From NCBI GenBank assembly GCA_963921195.1, contig OY992537.1:56382313-56446312 (forward strand): a DNA stretch of 64,000 nt, read 5' to 3'. A model generated the notes under the pieces. The model had not been told where the DNA came from, did no database searches, and saw only the letters and a program-made list of their open reading frames with translations. Below are positions 45,301 to 56,599 of the stretch, in pieces. The stretch's first letter is position 1. Each line of letters starts with the position of its first letter. The stretch is from Pegoplata infirma (lineage: Eukaryota > Arthropoda > Insecta > Diptera > Anthomyiidae). The translations under genes were made by a program, and so were the position numbers.

Positions 45301-48300
45301 GAAAAAGTCTCTGAATCTAAGACTTTTTCTATAGAAAAAATGTCTCAGAATCATCGACTTTTTCTAAAGGAAAAAATGTCTCAGAATCTGAAAATTTTTT
45401 TATAGCAAAAATGTCTTAGAATCTGAGACTTTTTCTATACAAAAACTGTCTGAGAATCTGAGACTTTTTCTATAGAAAAACTGTCTCAGAATCTGAGACT
45501 TTTTCTATAGAAAAACTGTCTCAGAATCTGAGACTTTTTCTATAGAAAAACTGTCTCAGAATCTGAGACTTTTTCTATAGAAAAACTGTCTTAGAATCTG
45601 AGACTTTTTCTATAGAAAAACTGTCTCAGAATTTGAGACTTTTTCTATAGAAAAACTGTCTCAGAATCTGAGACTTTTTCTATAGAAAAACTGTCTCAGA
45701 ATCTGAGACTTTTTCTATAGAAAAACTGTCTCAGAATCTGAGACTTTTTCTATAGAAAAACTGTCTCAGAATCTGAGACTTTTTCTATAGAAAAACTGTC
45801 TCAGAATCTGAGACTCTTTCTATAGGAAAACTGTCTCAGAATTTAAGACTTCTTCTATAGAAAAAATGTCTCAGAATCTGAGACTTTTTCTATAGAAAAA
45901 AAATGTCTCAGAATCTGAAACTTTTTCTATAGAAAAACTGTCTCAGAATCTGAGACTTTTTCTATAGAAAAACTGTCTCAGAATCTGAGACTTTTTCTAT
46001 AGAAAAACTGTCTCAGAATCTGAGACTTTTTCTATAGAAAAACTGTCTCAGAATCTGAGACTTTTTCTATAGAAAAACTGTCTCAGAATCTGAGACTTTT
46101 TCTATAGAAAAACTGTCTCAGAATCTGAGACTTTTTCTATAGAAAAACTGTCTCAGAATCTGAGACTTTTTCTATAGAAAAACTGTCTCAGAATCTGAGA
46201 CTTTTTCTATAGAAAAACTGTCTCAGAATCTGAGACTTTTTCTATAGAAAAACTGTCTCAGAATCTGAGACTTTTTCTATAGAAAAACTGTCTCAGAATC
46301 TGAGACTTTTTCTATAGAAAAACTGTCTCAGAATCTGAGACTTTTTCTATAGAAAAACTGTCTCAGAATCTGAGACTTTTTCTATAGAAAAACTGTCTCA
46401 GAATCTGAGACTTTTTCTATAGAAAAACTGTCTCAGAATCTGAGACTTTTTCTATAGAAAAACTGTCTCAGAATCTGAGACTTTTTCTATAGAAAAACTG
46501 TCTCAGAATCTGAGACTTTTTCTATAGGAAAAATGTGTCGAAATCTGAGACTTTTTCCAAAGAAAAAAATGTCTCAGAATCTGAGAAAAAATTTTATAAT
46601 TTCTTATTTTAGGCTCAACTTATCAGAAAATATCAATATCCTGTGGAAACTCATTATGTTACTACAGAAGACCAATATATTTTACGACTCCATCGTATAC
46701 CAAATCCTAATGCTCCTCCAGTTTTGCTAATGCATGGCGTGGAGGACAGTTCATCGGTGTGGATTTTAATGGGAGTAGACCAAGCACCAGGTTAGTATCT
46801 TAAAAATTTATATGTTAAAATATCGAAGTAATAAAAAAATATTTGTCTTCTTTTTTTCAGGCTATTATCTCTTCGATAACGGTTTTGATGTTTGGATGGG
46901 CAATGCTCGTGGTAATCGCTACTCTCGCAACCACACCAAACTAAATCCTGATACTGATGCAATATTTTGGAATTTTAGTTTTCATGAAATGGGTATCTTT
47001 GATTTACCTGCCACGATTGACTATATTTTACAACAAACTGGCTATGAGAAATTAGCCTACATTGGTCATTCCCAAGGTACAGCAGCATTTTGGACTTTAT
47101 GTTCTCTTTATCCAAAATATAATGATAAAATTTCCATAATGCATGCCATGGCACCGATAGCCTTTATAAAACATCGTAAATCGCCAATTTTTAAAGATGT
47201 GGGACAAAATTTTCTTGCTCTTCTTAAAAATCGTTTTGTTGAGTTATTGCCTCATAAAAGTAACTTTTACAAAATGTGTTTTACTTCTGAAATAACCAAA
47301 GAGATGTGTGTGGGTATATTTAATCGAGTCGTAGGCCCAGATAACGAAATTAATGCGGTATGTTAATTATAATGTTACTTTCGACTAGAAATGGGTGGAT
47401 TTTAAACTTACATTGACTAAAGAAAGTTTTTTTTTATAATCACGCACACTTGCATGCTTTTTTTCATTTTAACACTCACAGTCATGTGGGAATCTCATTA
47501 ACTTCACTCACATTTTAGAAATTTTCAAATAAATCTATGACAGTCTAATGTGCGATGGTGTTCTCTGAACACCCAAGGTTTTTCCGTCAGTTTAAAAAAC
47601 ATAAGTATCAAAATCAAGATCAAAAAGCTTTTGGGGAGCCATGGGCGTCCCCCCCCCCCCCTGCGAACGTGTCTGTTACTCATGAACCAATACACATACA
47701 AAAACTGTATTTATGTAAACACCTTGGTATTGTCGTCATCTTTCATGGGAAGTTTCCAGAGACAAAATTGGTTTCACGCATTTCAGGGGAAACGCATAAC
47801 AAATATAATGCAAATTATTTTAACATGATAATTTTTTAGGCTGGTATCCAATTTTAAAAATAATGCAGGACGCCACCTCAGTTTGACTAAATATTTTACC
47901 GACTAAAGAAAAAGAAAATAAGAATTACTGTTTTTATTTTCTTAAAACCAAAAGGGTTTGTAACTTTGATTTGTAACTTGAATAACACTGTGCAACAAGA
48001 AAAATGAGCCTCAATGGCTTCAACGCCATATGAAAGTAGACCATCAAATGGACAAAATCACCAAAGGGTTTTGCAAAGTCAGTTCGGATTTCTTTTTTAT
48101 AGCCCACTGAAGTTTTTATTTTTTTATCAAAGGCGTTTGGAAAACGTCAAAGTATTTTTTAATGTCTTCAGTAAAATTTTATGGCGGTTCTTTTCTTAGA
48201 ACATTTTAACCCTCTAGCTGCCATTTTAAGGCGTCATTTTAGTCCTTTTTCAAAAACTAAACACAGAAGTCTAATAAAACGTCCATTTATAGGGTTAAAA

Positions 48301-51300
48301 TGTTCTACAAATATTTTCCTCAAAAAATTTCACTAGGGGTTGTCAAATGTTCAACGTTTGTGCGACATGCGCAAAGTGCTTAAAAAGGGTCAAGTATAAA
48401 TATCAATGTTTGTTATTTTTTTTTTACCAAAGCAATGTTAAAAAATATCGACCAAAAACAGTGCAAATATACTTTTGAGATAAAAATGATGTTCTGATGT
48501 GTTTTATAAAATTTTATGATGATTCTTTTCTTTGACCAAATCAACCCTCTAGCTCCCGTTTTAAAGGGTAATTTTTGTCCTTTTTAAAAAAAATACAAAA
48601 AAGTCTATAAAAAAAAGGCAGTTAAAAGGTTAAAATGTTTTACAAATATTTTCTGCATCAAATTTTACTAGAGCACATCTAAGACCGAAAGTTCGTCCAG
48701 CATATAGAAAATGCTTAAAAATTTTAAAGTATTAAAATTTTTTTTTTATATTTTTTTTGGGCCGAAATATAATAAAACAAGTAAGAAAGTTATAGTCGGT
48801 CAAGACCGAACATATAATACCCTACACCAGTGTTTTCCGGAAAATGGGTCCTAAGTCCAAACATGGACCGAGTGTATCTGTCTTTTGTTAGATCTTTATT
48901 TAGTGTAGAAAACACACACAGATCAAATTTTAGTGGAATTGGTTTATTTGTTTGTCAATAGACAAATTTAACTGAATATCGGTCGAAATTTTTATATGGG
49001 GAACTAAGTCCAAAAATGGTCAAATTATATTCCGATTTGATTAGGTTACTAAACTACAGGTTTAACACCTAAAAATAAAATTTTTATCAAATATTTCCAT
49101 TTTTATGAATTTTGAGGGAATTATGTAAATATCGGGAAGGTAGTTTGTATGGGGACTATCAGAAGGACTGACCCGATTCCTTTGAAATTTAGAATGGTGA
49201 TTTCTGCATACAAAATTTGATTACGTGCTGAATTTTAAAGCGATATCTATTAAAACACGGTTATTAGAGTCATTTAAGCCGAATCCAAAGGGGGCGTTTG
49301 TATGGGGGCTAGGTCTTAACATGGACCGGTTTTCTCCAATTTCATTAGGCTTCGTCCTTGGGCTAAAATAGGCTTAAGTTTCAATTTTCAAGTCAATTGA
49401 TTGAAAATTGCGACCTGTATCGTGCTTAAACCGATAGATGGATAGACGGACGGACGGACATCGCTAAATCGACTAAAAAAGTAATTCTGAGTCGATCGGT
49501 ATACTTAAACCCCACGATGTAAAAAAGTCTATTTGCAAAAATAAAAACAAAACATGCTGGACGAACTTTCTGTCCTAGACGTGCCCTAGTAAAATTTGAT
49601 GCAGAAGATATTTGTAAAACATTTTAACCCGTTAACTGCCTTTTTTTATAGACTTTTTTGTATTTCTTTTAAAAAAAGACAAAAATTACCTTTTAAAACG
49701 GGAGCTGGAGGGTTAATTTGGGCAAAGAAAAGAATTATCATAAAATTTTATTAAACACATCAGAACATCATTTTTAGCTTAAAAGTATATTTGCACTGTT
49801 TTTTGTCGATATTTTTTAACACTACTTTGCTAAAAAAAACAAGTAAGAAAATTATAGTCGGTCAAGACCGACCATATAATACCCTAAACCAGAGTTTCCC
49901 GGACCATGGGTCCCAAGTTCAAACATGGACTGATTAGATCTATATTTTGTCAAATCTTTAATAAGTGTAAAAAGCAATCACTAATCAAATTTGAGTGGAA
50001 TAGGCTTCTTTTTGTTGACAATAAATCGCTTCAACTGAATATCGGGCGAAATTTCCACATGGGACCTAAGTCAAAAATGGTCCGATGATAATTAGATTTG
50101 ATAAGGTTATTAAAGTACGCGTTTAACATACACAAACAGAGTTTTAATTAAATATTTTCTATTTTCATGAAAATTGAGAGATTTATGTGAAAATCGGGAA
50201 GGTGGTTTGTATGGGGGCTACTAGAAGAACTGGTTCGATTTCTTTAAAATTCGGAATGGTGATTTGTGTGCATAAAACATTCCTGCCAAATTTTGAAAAG
50301 ATACCTATTAAAATGCGACTATTAGAGTCATTTGAGCCAAAACTAAAGAGGACCTTTGTATGGGGGCTAGGCCTAAATATGGACCGATTTTTTCCAATTT
50401 CAATAGGCTTCGTCCTTGGGCCAAAAGAGGCTTAAGTTTTAAATTTCAAGTCAATTGATCAAGAATTGCGACCTGTATCGTGTTTACACCGTTTACAAGG
50501 ACAGACAGACGGACGGACGGACGGACAGACGGACGGACGGACAGACGGACGGACGGACGGACATCGCTAAATCGACTCAAAAAGTGATTCTAAGTCGATC
50601 GGTATACTTAAAAGTGGGTCTAGGACCAATATTTCTTGTAGTTACAAACATCAGCACAAACTCATTATACCCTGTACCACAGTGTGGTGTAGGGTATAAA
50701 AACAAACAATGATTATTTATACTTGACCCTTTTTGAGCACTTTGCGCATGTCGCACAAACTTTGAACATTTGACAACCCCTAGTAAAATTTTATGAGGAA
50801 AATATTTGTAGAACATTTTAACCCTCTAAATGGACGTTTTATTAGACTTCTGAGTTTAGTTTTTGAAAAAGGAATAAAATGACTCCTTAAAATGGCAGTT
50901 ATAGGGTTAAAATGTTTTAAGAAAAGAACCGCCATAAAATTTCACTGAAGACATCAGATTATATTTTGAAGCTCAGATGTATTTTTATTATAGTATTTTT
51001 GACGTTTTCCAAACGCCTTTGACAAAAATTTCAAAACTTCAGTGGGCTATAAAAAAGAAATCCGAACTGACTTTACAAAACCCTTTGGTGATTTTGTCCA
51101 CTTGATGGTCTACTTTCATATGGCGTTGAAGGCATTAAGGCTCAATGCAATGACTTAAAATTTGTTGCACAGTTTAATAATTCACCAGCTGGTAAATAAA
51201 AACGTTTGTCACCAAAAACTTAACGTAATTATTTTTCAACAATTTTTTTTATACCCTCCAACTACAGTATGGGGGTATACTCACTTTGTCATTCCGTGTG

Positions 51301-54300
51301 TAACGCATCGAAAAATCGGTCGGGGACCCCATAAAGTATATATATTATTGATCAGTGATCGATTCTAAGACATTCTAGCGATGTCCGTCCGTCCGTCCGT
51401 CTGTCCGTCCGTCCGTCTGTAGTTAACACGATGCAGTCCAAAATAAAAGAGCTAGACCCCTCAAGTTTGGTACAAATATGTCTTATGGTCCTAGGCAGGT
51501 TAAGTTCGGAAATGGGCCAAATCGGACTATGGGGAAAAAAGTTCCCCCTTGAAGAACTAAACCAACCTCTTAAAAATGCAAATTTTTTTTTGACGTTTTT
51601 TTGTATTTTTGTGAACCAAATGAGACATTTTTATGTTCGTAGAAGTTTTTAGTCCTGCGCTTGGACCTAGGGGACTAAAAAATTTCCCCGCCCCTCTTTT
51701 AAGGGCGTGAATAAAAAAATTATTTAAATAATTATAAAACTATAATACTTAAGTGCACAAAGCAGACAAAAATGAACTTGTAAACATATACCGCGAAGGC
51801 CAAGTAGTCACCCCAGCTTACCGACCCCTACCTTGACCCCCCCCCCCTTTTAAACAACGCCCCTGTCAAAATTTTTTTTTAATTTTTTTACATGTTGGAG
51901 GGTATAATAGATTCGGTTCAGCCGAATTTAACACTCTCACTTGTTTTTTTTCACAATTTTTTTTTTATTAATTTTTTTTATCAATTTTTTTTACAAAAAA
52001 AAAAAATTCTCGTTTTTTCCCTCCAGAAATTTTTGTTCTCCCAAATTTTTTTTTAAAAAAATTTTTTTTATCAAAATTTTGTCTATCATCAAAATTTTTT
52101 TTTTCATATTTCTTCTCATTTCTTTTTACCAAGAGAACTTGACCAGCCTACTATATTAGTCATATTCGTTCGAAAAATCAGGAGTCCAGTTCTTTTGGTT
52201 GGGACTGCATCACGTGTTCTACAGACAGATGAACTGACGGATATTCATTGAATGTTTATGAATCGATTAAGGCTCATTAATATCGAAATATCGGTCTCCG
52301 ATCAATATTGTATTTGGAGGTTATAAAGAGGTTATACTCGTAGCCGACGAGTATCTACTACACTCAAAAAATTATGTTAGTAAAATCAACTGAAAATTTC
52401 AGTTAAAATAACTACTTTGTAAGTTGTTTTGGGGTCAACTACTTTTTCAGTTAAATCAACTAACAATGTTAGTTATTTTAACTGACAAAAAACAACTGAC
52501 TTATGTAGTAAAAACTACTAACATTTGTAGTAAAAACAACTAAAATGTAGTAAAAATTAAATAATCAATAAATATTTTTTTTTTCAAAAAATTTTTCAGA
52601 AAAAAGTTTGAAAACCAAATTTTTTTTTTAGTTTTTTTTTTTTTTTTAAGTTGTGAAAAATAAATAAAACGAAAATTTATTTTTTTGGAAAAAAAACTTT
52701 AAAAATTTTTCAGAGATAAAAAAAATAAAATTAACTACTTTAAATAATTGTTACTACATCACAGTACTTTTTTGTTAGTTATTCAAAAAAACTACTTAAA
52801 ATAACTAACAGAAATAGTTATTTGATATTTTTCATACAAAACCAACTGACTTTGTAGTTGAAAACAACTAACTACTGTAAAGTATACAAACAACTAACAT
52901 GTAGTAACTTACATAACTTTCTGAGTGTATATGAGCAAATCCATTAGAAATTTAACTGACGGATCACTGATTTTGTTTATTTTTGGTTTTTTGATAGAGC
53001 TTTGTAAATGATTAAAAACCATATCTTTTTTTTGGATCAATACTTTGAAAGATATGGGCGTTTAAAAAAGCGTTTTTTGACTATATTGACTTTTAGGCAG
53101 TTTTTTTAATATTTTTGTGCTCGAAAACCGTAAGTCGTACGAAAAAACATATAAAAACAATATCGTATGTAAAATTATGAAGATTTCAAATTCAAAAACA
53201 ATTTTTTTTTTTTTAAATTTCAACAAAACAATGTTGGAAACCATTTTTGAAAGACCTTTTTTGCTGGGAAGGACACCATGGATTTCCAAAATCAAAATTT
53301 TTTATTAAAGCTTAGAACACCCTTTTAACACTGTAAAATTTTCAGAGAGGTGTTTTTCGTATTGTGGAGCAATTATTTTCTAAAGTTTGTTAGATCGCCA
53401 AATATATGATTTTTTTCAAAAATTTTGGCAAAAAATCAAAAATTTTGCTTTATTACCAACTTTAAAAATTTATTGCTCGACAACACAAAAAACACATCTC
53501 GGAAATTTTAACAGCATTAAAAGAACATTCTAAACTTAAATAAAAATTTTTTGGAAAGCCATGGTGTCCTTGATAGGATAAAAGTACATTCCAATATTGT
53601 TTTAAAAAATTTTTGATACATTATTTTTGAAATTTGTTTTTTGTTTCTAAATTTTGAATCTCCATAATTTTATCAACAATATTGTCACTGAAAGTTTTTT
53701 CGTAAAACTAACGGTTTCCGAGTAAAAAGCAAAAAAACTGTCTAGAGCCAACTACTATTTGATTTTTTGCCAAATTTTGTGAAAAAATCAAATATTTGGC
53801 TCTCTAACAAGCTTTGAAAATTTATTGCTCAACAATGCGAAAAAAACACCTCTCAGAAATTTTAACAGCGTAAAAAAAGGGCATTTTAAACTTTAAAACA
53901 AAATTTTGCTTTTGGAAATCCATGGTGTCCTTCCCAGGAAAAAATGACATTAAAATATTATTTTAAAAATTTTTTGTTTAAACTTTTTACAAAAATAATT
54001 TTGGAAAAAATTTTGAAATCTTCATAATTTTATCTACAATATTGTTTTTACAAGTTTTTTCGTACGACTTACGGTTTCCGAGTTCAAAAATGTTAAAAAA
54101 CTGGCTAAAAGCCAATATTGTCAAAAACGCGTTTTTTTAAACTTCCAAAGTATTAATAAAAAAAAAAATGGTTTTTAATCATTTACGAAGCTCTATCAAA
54201 TAACCAAAAATTAACGAAATCGGTGATCCTTCAGTTAAATTTCCCATGGATTTGCTCATATACAAAACATTTCACTAACTAACCGTCACTCAAGAAAATT

Positions 54301-54814
54301 CTCTCCCACTCACTCTAACTCACAATCATTTTAGCAAAATACAGTTTTAATCCTACTCAAGCCTGACTTTTGTGACTCACATAAAAATCTTCTCATATGC
54401 TAACTAAAATACTTTAAATAATTTCAGACTATGTATCCTGCATTGTTTGGTCATTTTCCAGCTGGTTCCAGTCATAAACAATTCGATCATTTCTCTCAAC
54501 ATTTAGAATCAAATCGTTTTTGTCAATATGATTATGGTGAAAAAGAGAATATTAAACGGTATGGTAACTCAGTTGCTCCCGACTATCCCTTAGAGAATAT
54601 AACTGCACCAGTCTTTTTGCATTATACCCTTGATGATCATATTGTAAGTGTGATTGATGTCAAAAGATTGGCTAAAAAATTACCAAATCTTGTGGGAAAC
54701 TATCTGTATCCATATCAGAACTGGAATCATATGGCTTTGTTATTGGGCACAAATGCTAGAAAACAAATACATAAAAGAATGATAGAAATTATGAAAGAAT
54801 ACTCTTTAATGTGA
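42341..54814 (+). CDS. Acid lipase (lipase-3-like) gene C, complete, 4 exons
   Basis: Exons 42341-42475, 46613-46790, 46861-47357 and 54428-54814 give 398 aa. Introns are 4137, 70 and 7070 bases (phases 0, 1, 0). A hydrophobic N-terminus ending about LAQC is a likely signal peptide, followed by NYLEDNYPKTVIDDAALD. Motifs: LMHGVEDSSSVW, GHSQG with Ser175, Asp340 in TLDDHIVS, His371 in WNHMA. The Ser-Asp and Asp-His spacings (165 and 31) resemble gene B. The last exon is shifted 7 kb downstream by insertions, so automatic annotation could split the gene. Exon 4 phase, length (387) and motifs match the paralogues exactly, and no second exon 4 lies nearer. Family role: secreted or lysosomal lipid ester hydrolysis. 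Correct splicing of the 7 kb intron is inferred, not shown. Confidence 0.88.
42480..46600. repeat. 35-bp double-palindrome satellite in intron 1 of gene C
   Basis: About 115 tandem units. Each unit alternates a perfect 16-bp palindrome TTTTTCTATAGAAAAA with a near-perfect 17-bp palindrome GTCTCAGAATCTGAGAC, joined by CT. The core (about 43130-45260 and 45440-46530) is almost invariant. The left edge (42490-43130), a patch at 45260-45440 and the last units are diverged, mainly AAAAATGTCTC in place of AAAAACTGTCTC. The array fills nearly the whole intron, from 5 bases after the donor region to about 25 bases before the acceptor. Open frames within it are artefacts. Confidence 0.95.
47358..47985. 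other. Gene C intron 3, left part
   Basis: After the donor there is a stretch with GACTAGAAATGGGTGG and ACTCACA words resembling the ACTCACG-type MITE end. A C run lies at 47649-47661, and GACGCCACCTCAGTTTGACT (47880) recurs inverted near 57875. No gene. Confidence 0.45.
48778..49512 (-). mobile_element. Helitron-like family 2, copy 2
   Basis: It begins ACAAGTAAGAAAGTTATAGTC with the GGTCAAGACC hairpin and contains GGACGGACGGACATCGCTAA. It ends near ATCGGTATACTTAAACCCCAC, lacking the terminal CCACAGTGTGGTG stem. Confidence 0.65.
49838..50702 (-). mobile_element. Helitron-like family 2, copy 3 (full length)
   Basis: From ACAAGTAAGAAAATTATAGT with hairpin GTCGGTCAAGACCGAC to ATACCCTGTACCACAGTGTG and the mirrored GTGTAGGGTAT. 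The (GGAC/AGAC)n block at 50500-50562 is the inverse of (GTCY)n, a hallmark described for DINE-1 elements. It has no protein. Matching full copy in the other orientation: 61776-62611. Confidence 0.7.
51251..51946 (+). mobile_element. DINE-1/Helitron-like family 1, compact full copy
   Basis: Left end ATACCCTCCAACTACAGTAT with mirrored GGGGGTAT, then TTTGTCATTCCG and GACCCCATAAAG. A (GTCY)n block is at 51383-51420. Right end: hairpin ATTCGGTTCAGCCGAAT followed by CACTCTCACTTGTTTTTT. About 0.7 kb, in intron 3 of gene C. Confidence 0.7.
51947..52160. repeat. T-rich low-complexity stretch
   Basis: TTTTTTTATCAATTTTTTTT-type sequence; a 72-codon open frame here is an artefact of T-richness. Confidence 0.6.
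52161..52335 (-). mobile_element. Helitron-like family 1 fragment
   Basis: GGACTGCATCACGTGTTCTA, GACGGATATTCATTGAATG and ATCGGTCTCCGATCAATATT followed by GGAGGTTATAAA: an eroded inverse left half. Confidence 0.5.
52361..52927. mobile_element. CACTCAAAA-ended MITE
   Basis: The ends CACTCAAAAAATTATG and the inverse of CATAACTTTCTGAGTG are flanked by TA on both sides. The interior repeats GTTAGTT/AACTAAC/GTAGTTA words on both arms. Non-coding, in intron 3 of gene C. Confidence 0.7.
52932..54258. mobile_element. GAGCAAATCC foldback family, copy 2
   Basis: The ends TGAGCAAATCC and GGATTTGCTCA are flanked by TA (52930-52931 and 54259-54260). Long arms include GATAGAGCTTTGTAAATGAT, and internal sub-repeats carry CCATGGTGTCCTTCCCAGGA in both orientations. 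It lies in intron 3 of gene C and ends about 170 bases before exon 4. TA suggests a Tc1/mariner-type target. Confidence 0.75.
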
Positions 54815-54824
54815 ATTTGATTTT

Positions 54825-54830
54825 AATAAA
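54825..54830 (+). promoter_or_regulatory. Poly(A) signal of gene C
   Basis: AATAAA 11 bases after the gene C stop, in sequence not assigned to a transposon. Confidence 0.65.
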
Positions 54831-54921
54831 GTGCTAAAAATTTGATTGAAAATTATACTCCAAAAATGGTTATGTTTTTTTATGAACTAATTGGTAGGTA
54901 AGGTCATAAAAGTGGTAGGTA

Positions 54922-55408
54922 CCCAGCAAAAATTGGCATTACTAGTGATGGGTTTTGTAATCCGAAACAGATGTTAAAAAGTAGTTACTTATTGAATGAA
55001 ACACTAATTATTTTAACAAGGGCGTGAGACAAAAATAAGTAGTAAAGAGTATGGAGATAAATAAATAGTTACTGACTCGGATTACTAATAAGAAGTTAAA
55101 ACCCATTATCAATAAGAAGTCAAATAATTAGTTAATTAAAACTTTTAAAATTTGACTTGTTTTTACTTAAACTTAAAAATTGCGTAATTTTTTTAAAGTT
55201 TTTAAGTACTTTTTAAGTTAATTGAATTGTAAAGGTTAAAAACTGCAAGTGCAAGGAGATATTATTACTTAGAAGTGCTTTTATAACATATTACTGAGAA
55301 GTAGTTACTTTTGGGCTTAAAATAATGTTAATGGTAATGGGTACTCATTATAAATAATGTACTTGGTAATGATTACTTTTCACAACTCATTACCATGTTT
55401 TTGCTGGG
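54922..55408. mobile_element. CCCAGCAAAAA-ended MITE
   Basis: The ends CCCAGCAAAAATTGG and the inverse of CATGTTTTTGCTGGG, with TA on both sides (54920-54921 and 55409-55410). The interior has AGTAGTTACTT/TAATGGTAATGGGTA words. It lies about 110 bases after gene C. Confidence 0.75.
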
Positions 55409-55410
55409 TA

Positions 55411-55965
55411 AGGTCATAAAACTTAATTTTTGAACACAATTTTGTTTGAACATAATTTTAAGAAATATGTTTAACAATTTAAGATATTTTTCATTGAGTT
55501 AATGGAAAGAATTTCTTTTTCTTTTTTTAGAGAACTCGCTTAAAAAAAAAACTATGAAATATTTTTAAGTATATGAACTAAAGTTTTTTTCACATGGCTA
55601 AGAAAATTTCAAAAAAAAATTCCACTAAAATTTTAGGAAAATCCATAGATTATTAGATTATTGGAGGAAACCTTTTCCCAAATCTAAGTCATGTTTACTT
55701 TTAGTGTAGGGTGTAGTTTGGAAAAAAAATTATGAAAAATATTTTTGACAAAACTAATTTTTGGCGCATAACATTTTTGATGAAACAATAAATTTTATAA
55801 AAATAAAATTATGAAAAAAAAAATATTTTATACAAACAAAAATTAATGAAAAAAATTGTATTTTGTTTTGAAGTTTTTCGAACTTTTTATTAAATGTTTT
55901 AATAAATGAATATCGAGCTCGAGGCCATACGATTTTAATTTTAAATAATTTTTATTTTAATTATA
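55411..55965. other. Intergenic, AT-rich
   Basis: No gene or element end recognised. Confidence 0.4.
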
Positions 55966-56081
55966 ATTCAATATTTCAACTTTCTTTGAATGCCATCTTC
56001 AGGGTAATCTATTTTGATTTGTATTTTCAATTCGTAGATAATCCTAAAGATGACTTTCAAAAATGTTGAAATACTTGATTA
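55966..56081. repeat. 116-bp hairpin element, copy 1
   Basis: AATATTTCAACTTTCTTTGA and ATCTTCAGGGTAATCT fold back on AGATAATCCTAAAGAT and TGTTGAAATACTTGATT. It is directly followed by CACTGTGCAACAA (56082). Copies at 61649-61768 and 63573-63692. Confidence 0.7.
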
Positions 56082-56222
56082 CACTGTGCAACAAATTTAA
56101 GTCACCGAGAGTATCTTGAATGGGACCAAAAAAAGTGAAAGTATACCAATAGACGACCAAACCCCCGAAGGGTTTTGAAAACTTAGCTTGAGTTCTTTTT
56201 TTATGGCCAACTGAAGTTTTTA
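56082..56222. mobile_element. CACTGTGCAACAA-ended element, left end
   Basis: CACTGTGCAACAAATTTAAG followed by CCCCGAAGGGTTTTGAAAAC and ATGGCCAACTGAAG. The matching inverted end is at about 61530-61648, so the intervening 5.4 kb may be one element with nested insertions. Confidence 0.55.
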
Positions 56223-56599
56223 AGTATATGAACTAAAGAATTTTTTCACATGGCTAAGAAAAATTTCAAAAAGTTTCACTTAAATTTTAGGAAAATCCAT
56301 GAACTATTTTTGAGGAAATTTTTTCTCAAATCTATGTTATGTCTTTTTTTAGTGTAGAGTGTAGTTTTTGATAAAAACAAAAAGTTTTATTCAGATGAAA
56401 ATATTTTTGACAAAACAAGTTTTTGGCGCATAAATTGTTTAAAAAAAAACTAAAAAAAAAATCCTGCGAATTTTGTACTCTTGCCCAAAACATTAAATCA
56501 TGATAATGTTTTGCGGAAGATTTTTGTGTACTTGCCAACGCAAAGTTTTTCTGGAAAAAATAATGTTATATTACGTTGCAATTGCATGCAAAACGAATT

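Larger units (their letters stand above)
47986..51174. mobile_element. Large foldback element interrupted by two Helitron-like copies
   Basis: CACTGTGCAACAAGAAAAAT at the left pairs with the inverse of ATTTGTTGCACAGT at the right. The left arm 47986-48770 pairs with 49530-49835 plus 50703-51174, nearly full length (AGTCAGTTCGGATTTCTTTT, CGACATGCGCAAAGTGCT, TTCGTCCAGCAT and their inverses). Two family 2 elements (48778-49512 and 49838-50702) sit inside. No coding frame. It lies within intron 3 of gene C. Confidence 0.75.

Noticed and set aside
42480..46600. Regular array of short palindromic repeats that might suggest CRISPR
   Set aside because: There are no unique spacers; the entire 35-bp unit repeats, it lies in a eukaryotic intron, and no cas-like genes exist.
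47358..47366. Gene C ending shortly after exon 3
   Set aside because: The in-frame TAA follows a canonical GTATGT donor identical in position to paralogues A and B, and a matching exon 4 exists at 54428.
50455..50816. Open frames with DGRTDRRTDGQTDG repeats
   Set aside because: Produced by the (GGAC)n microsatellite of a Helitron-like element.
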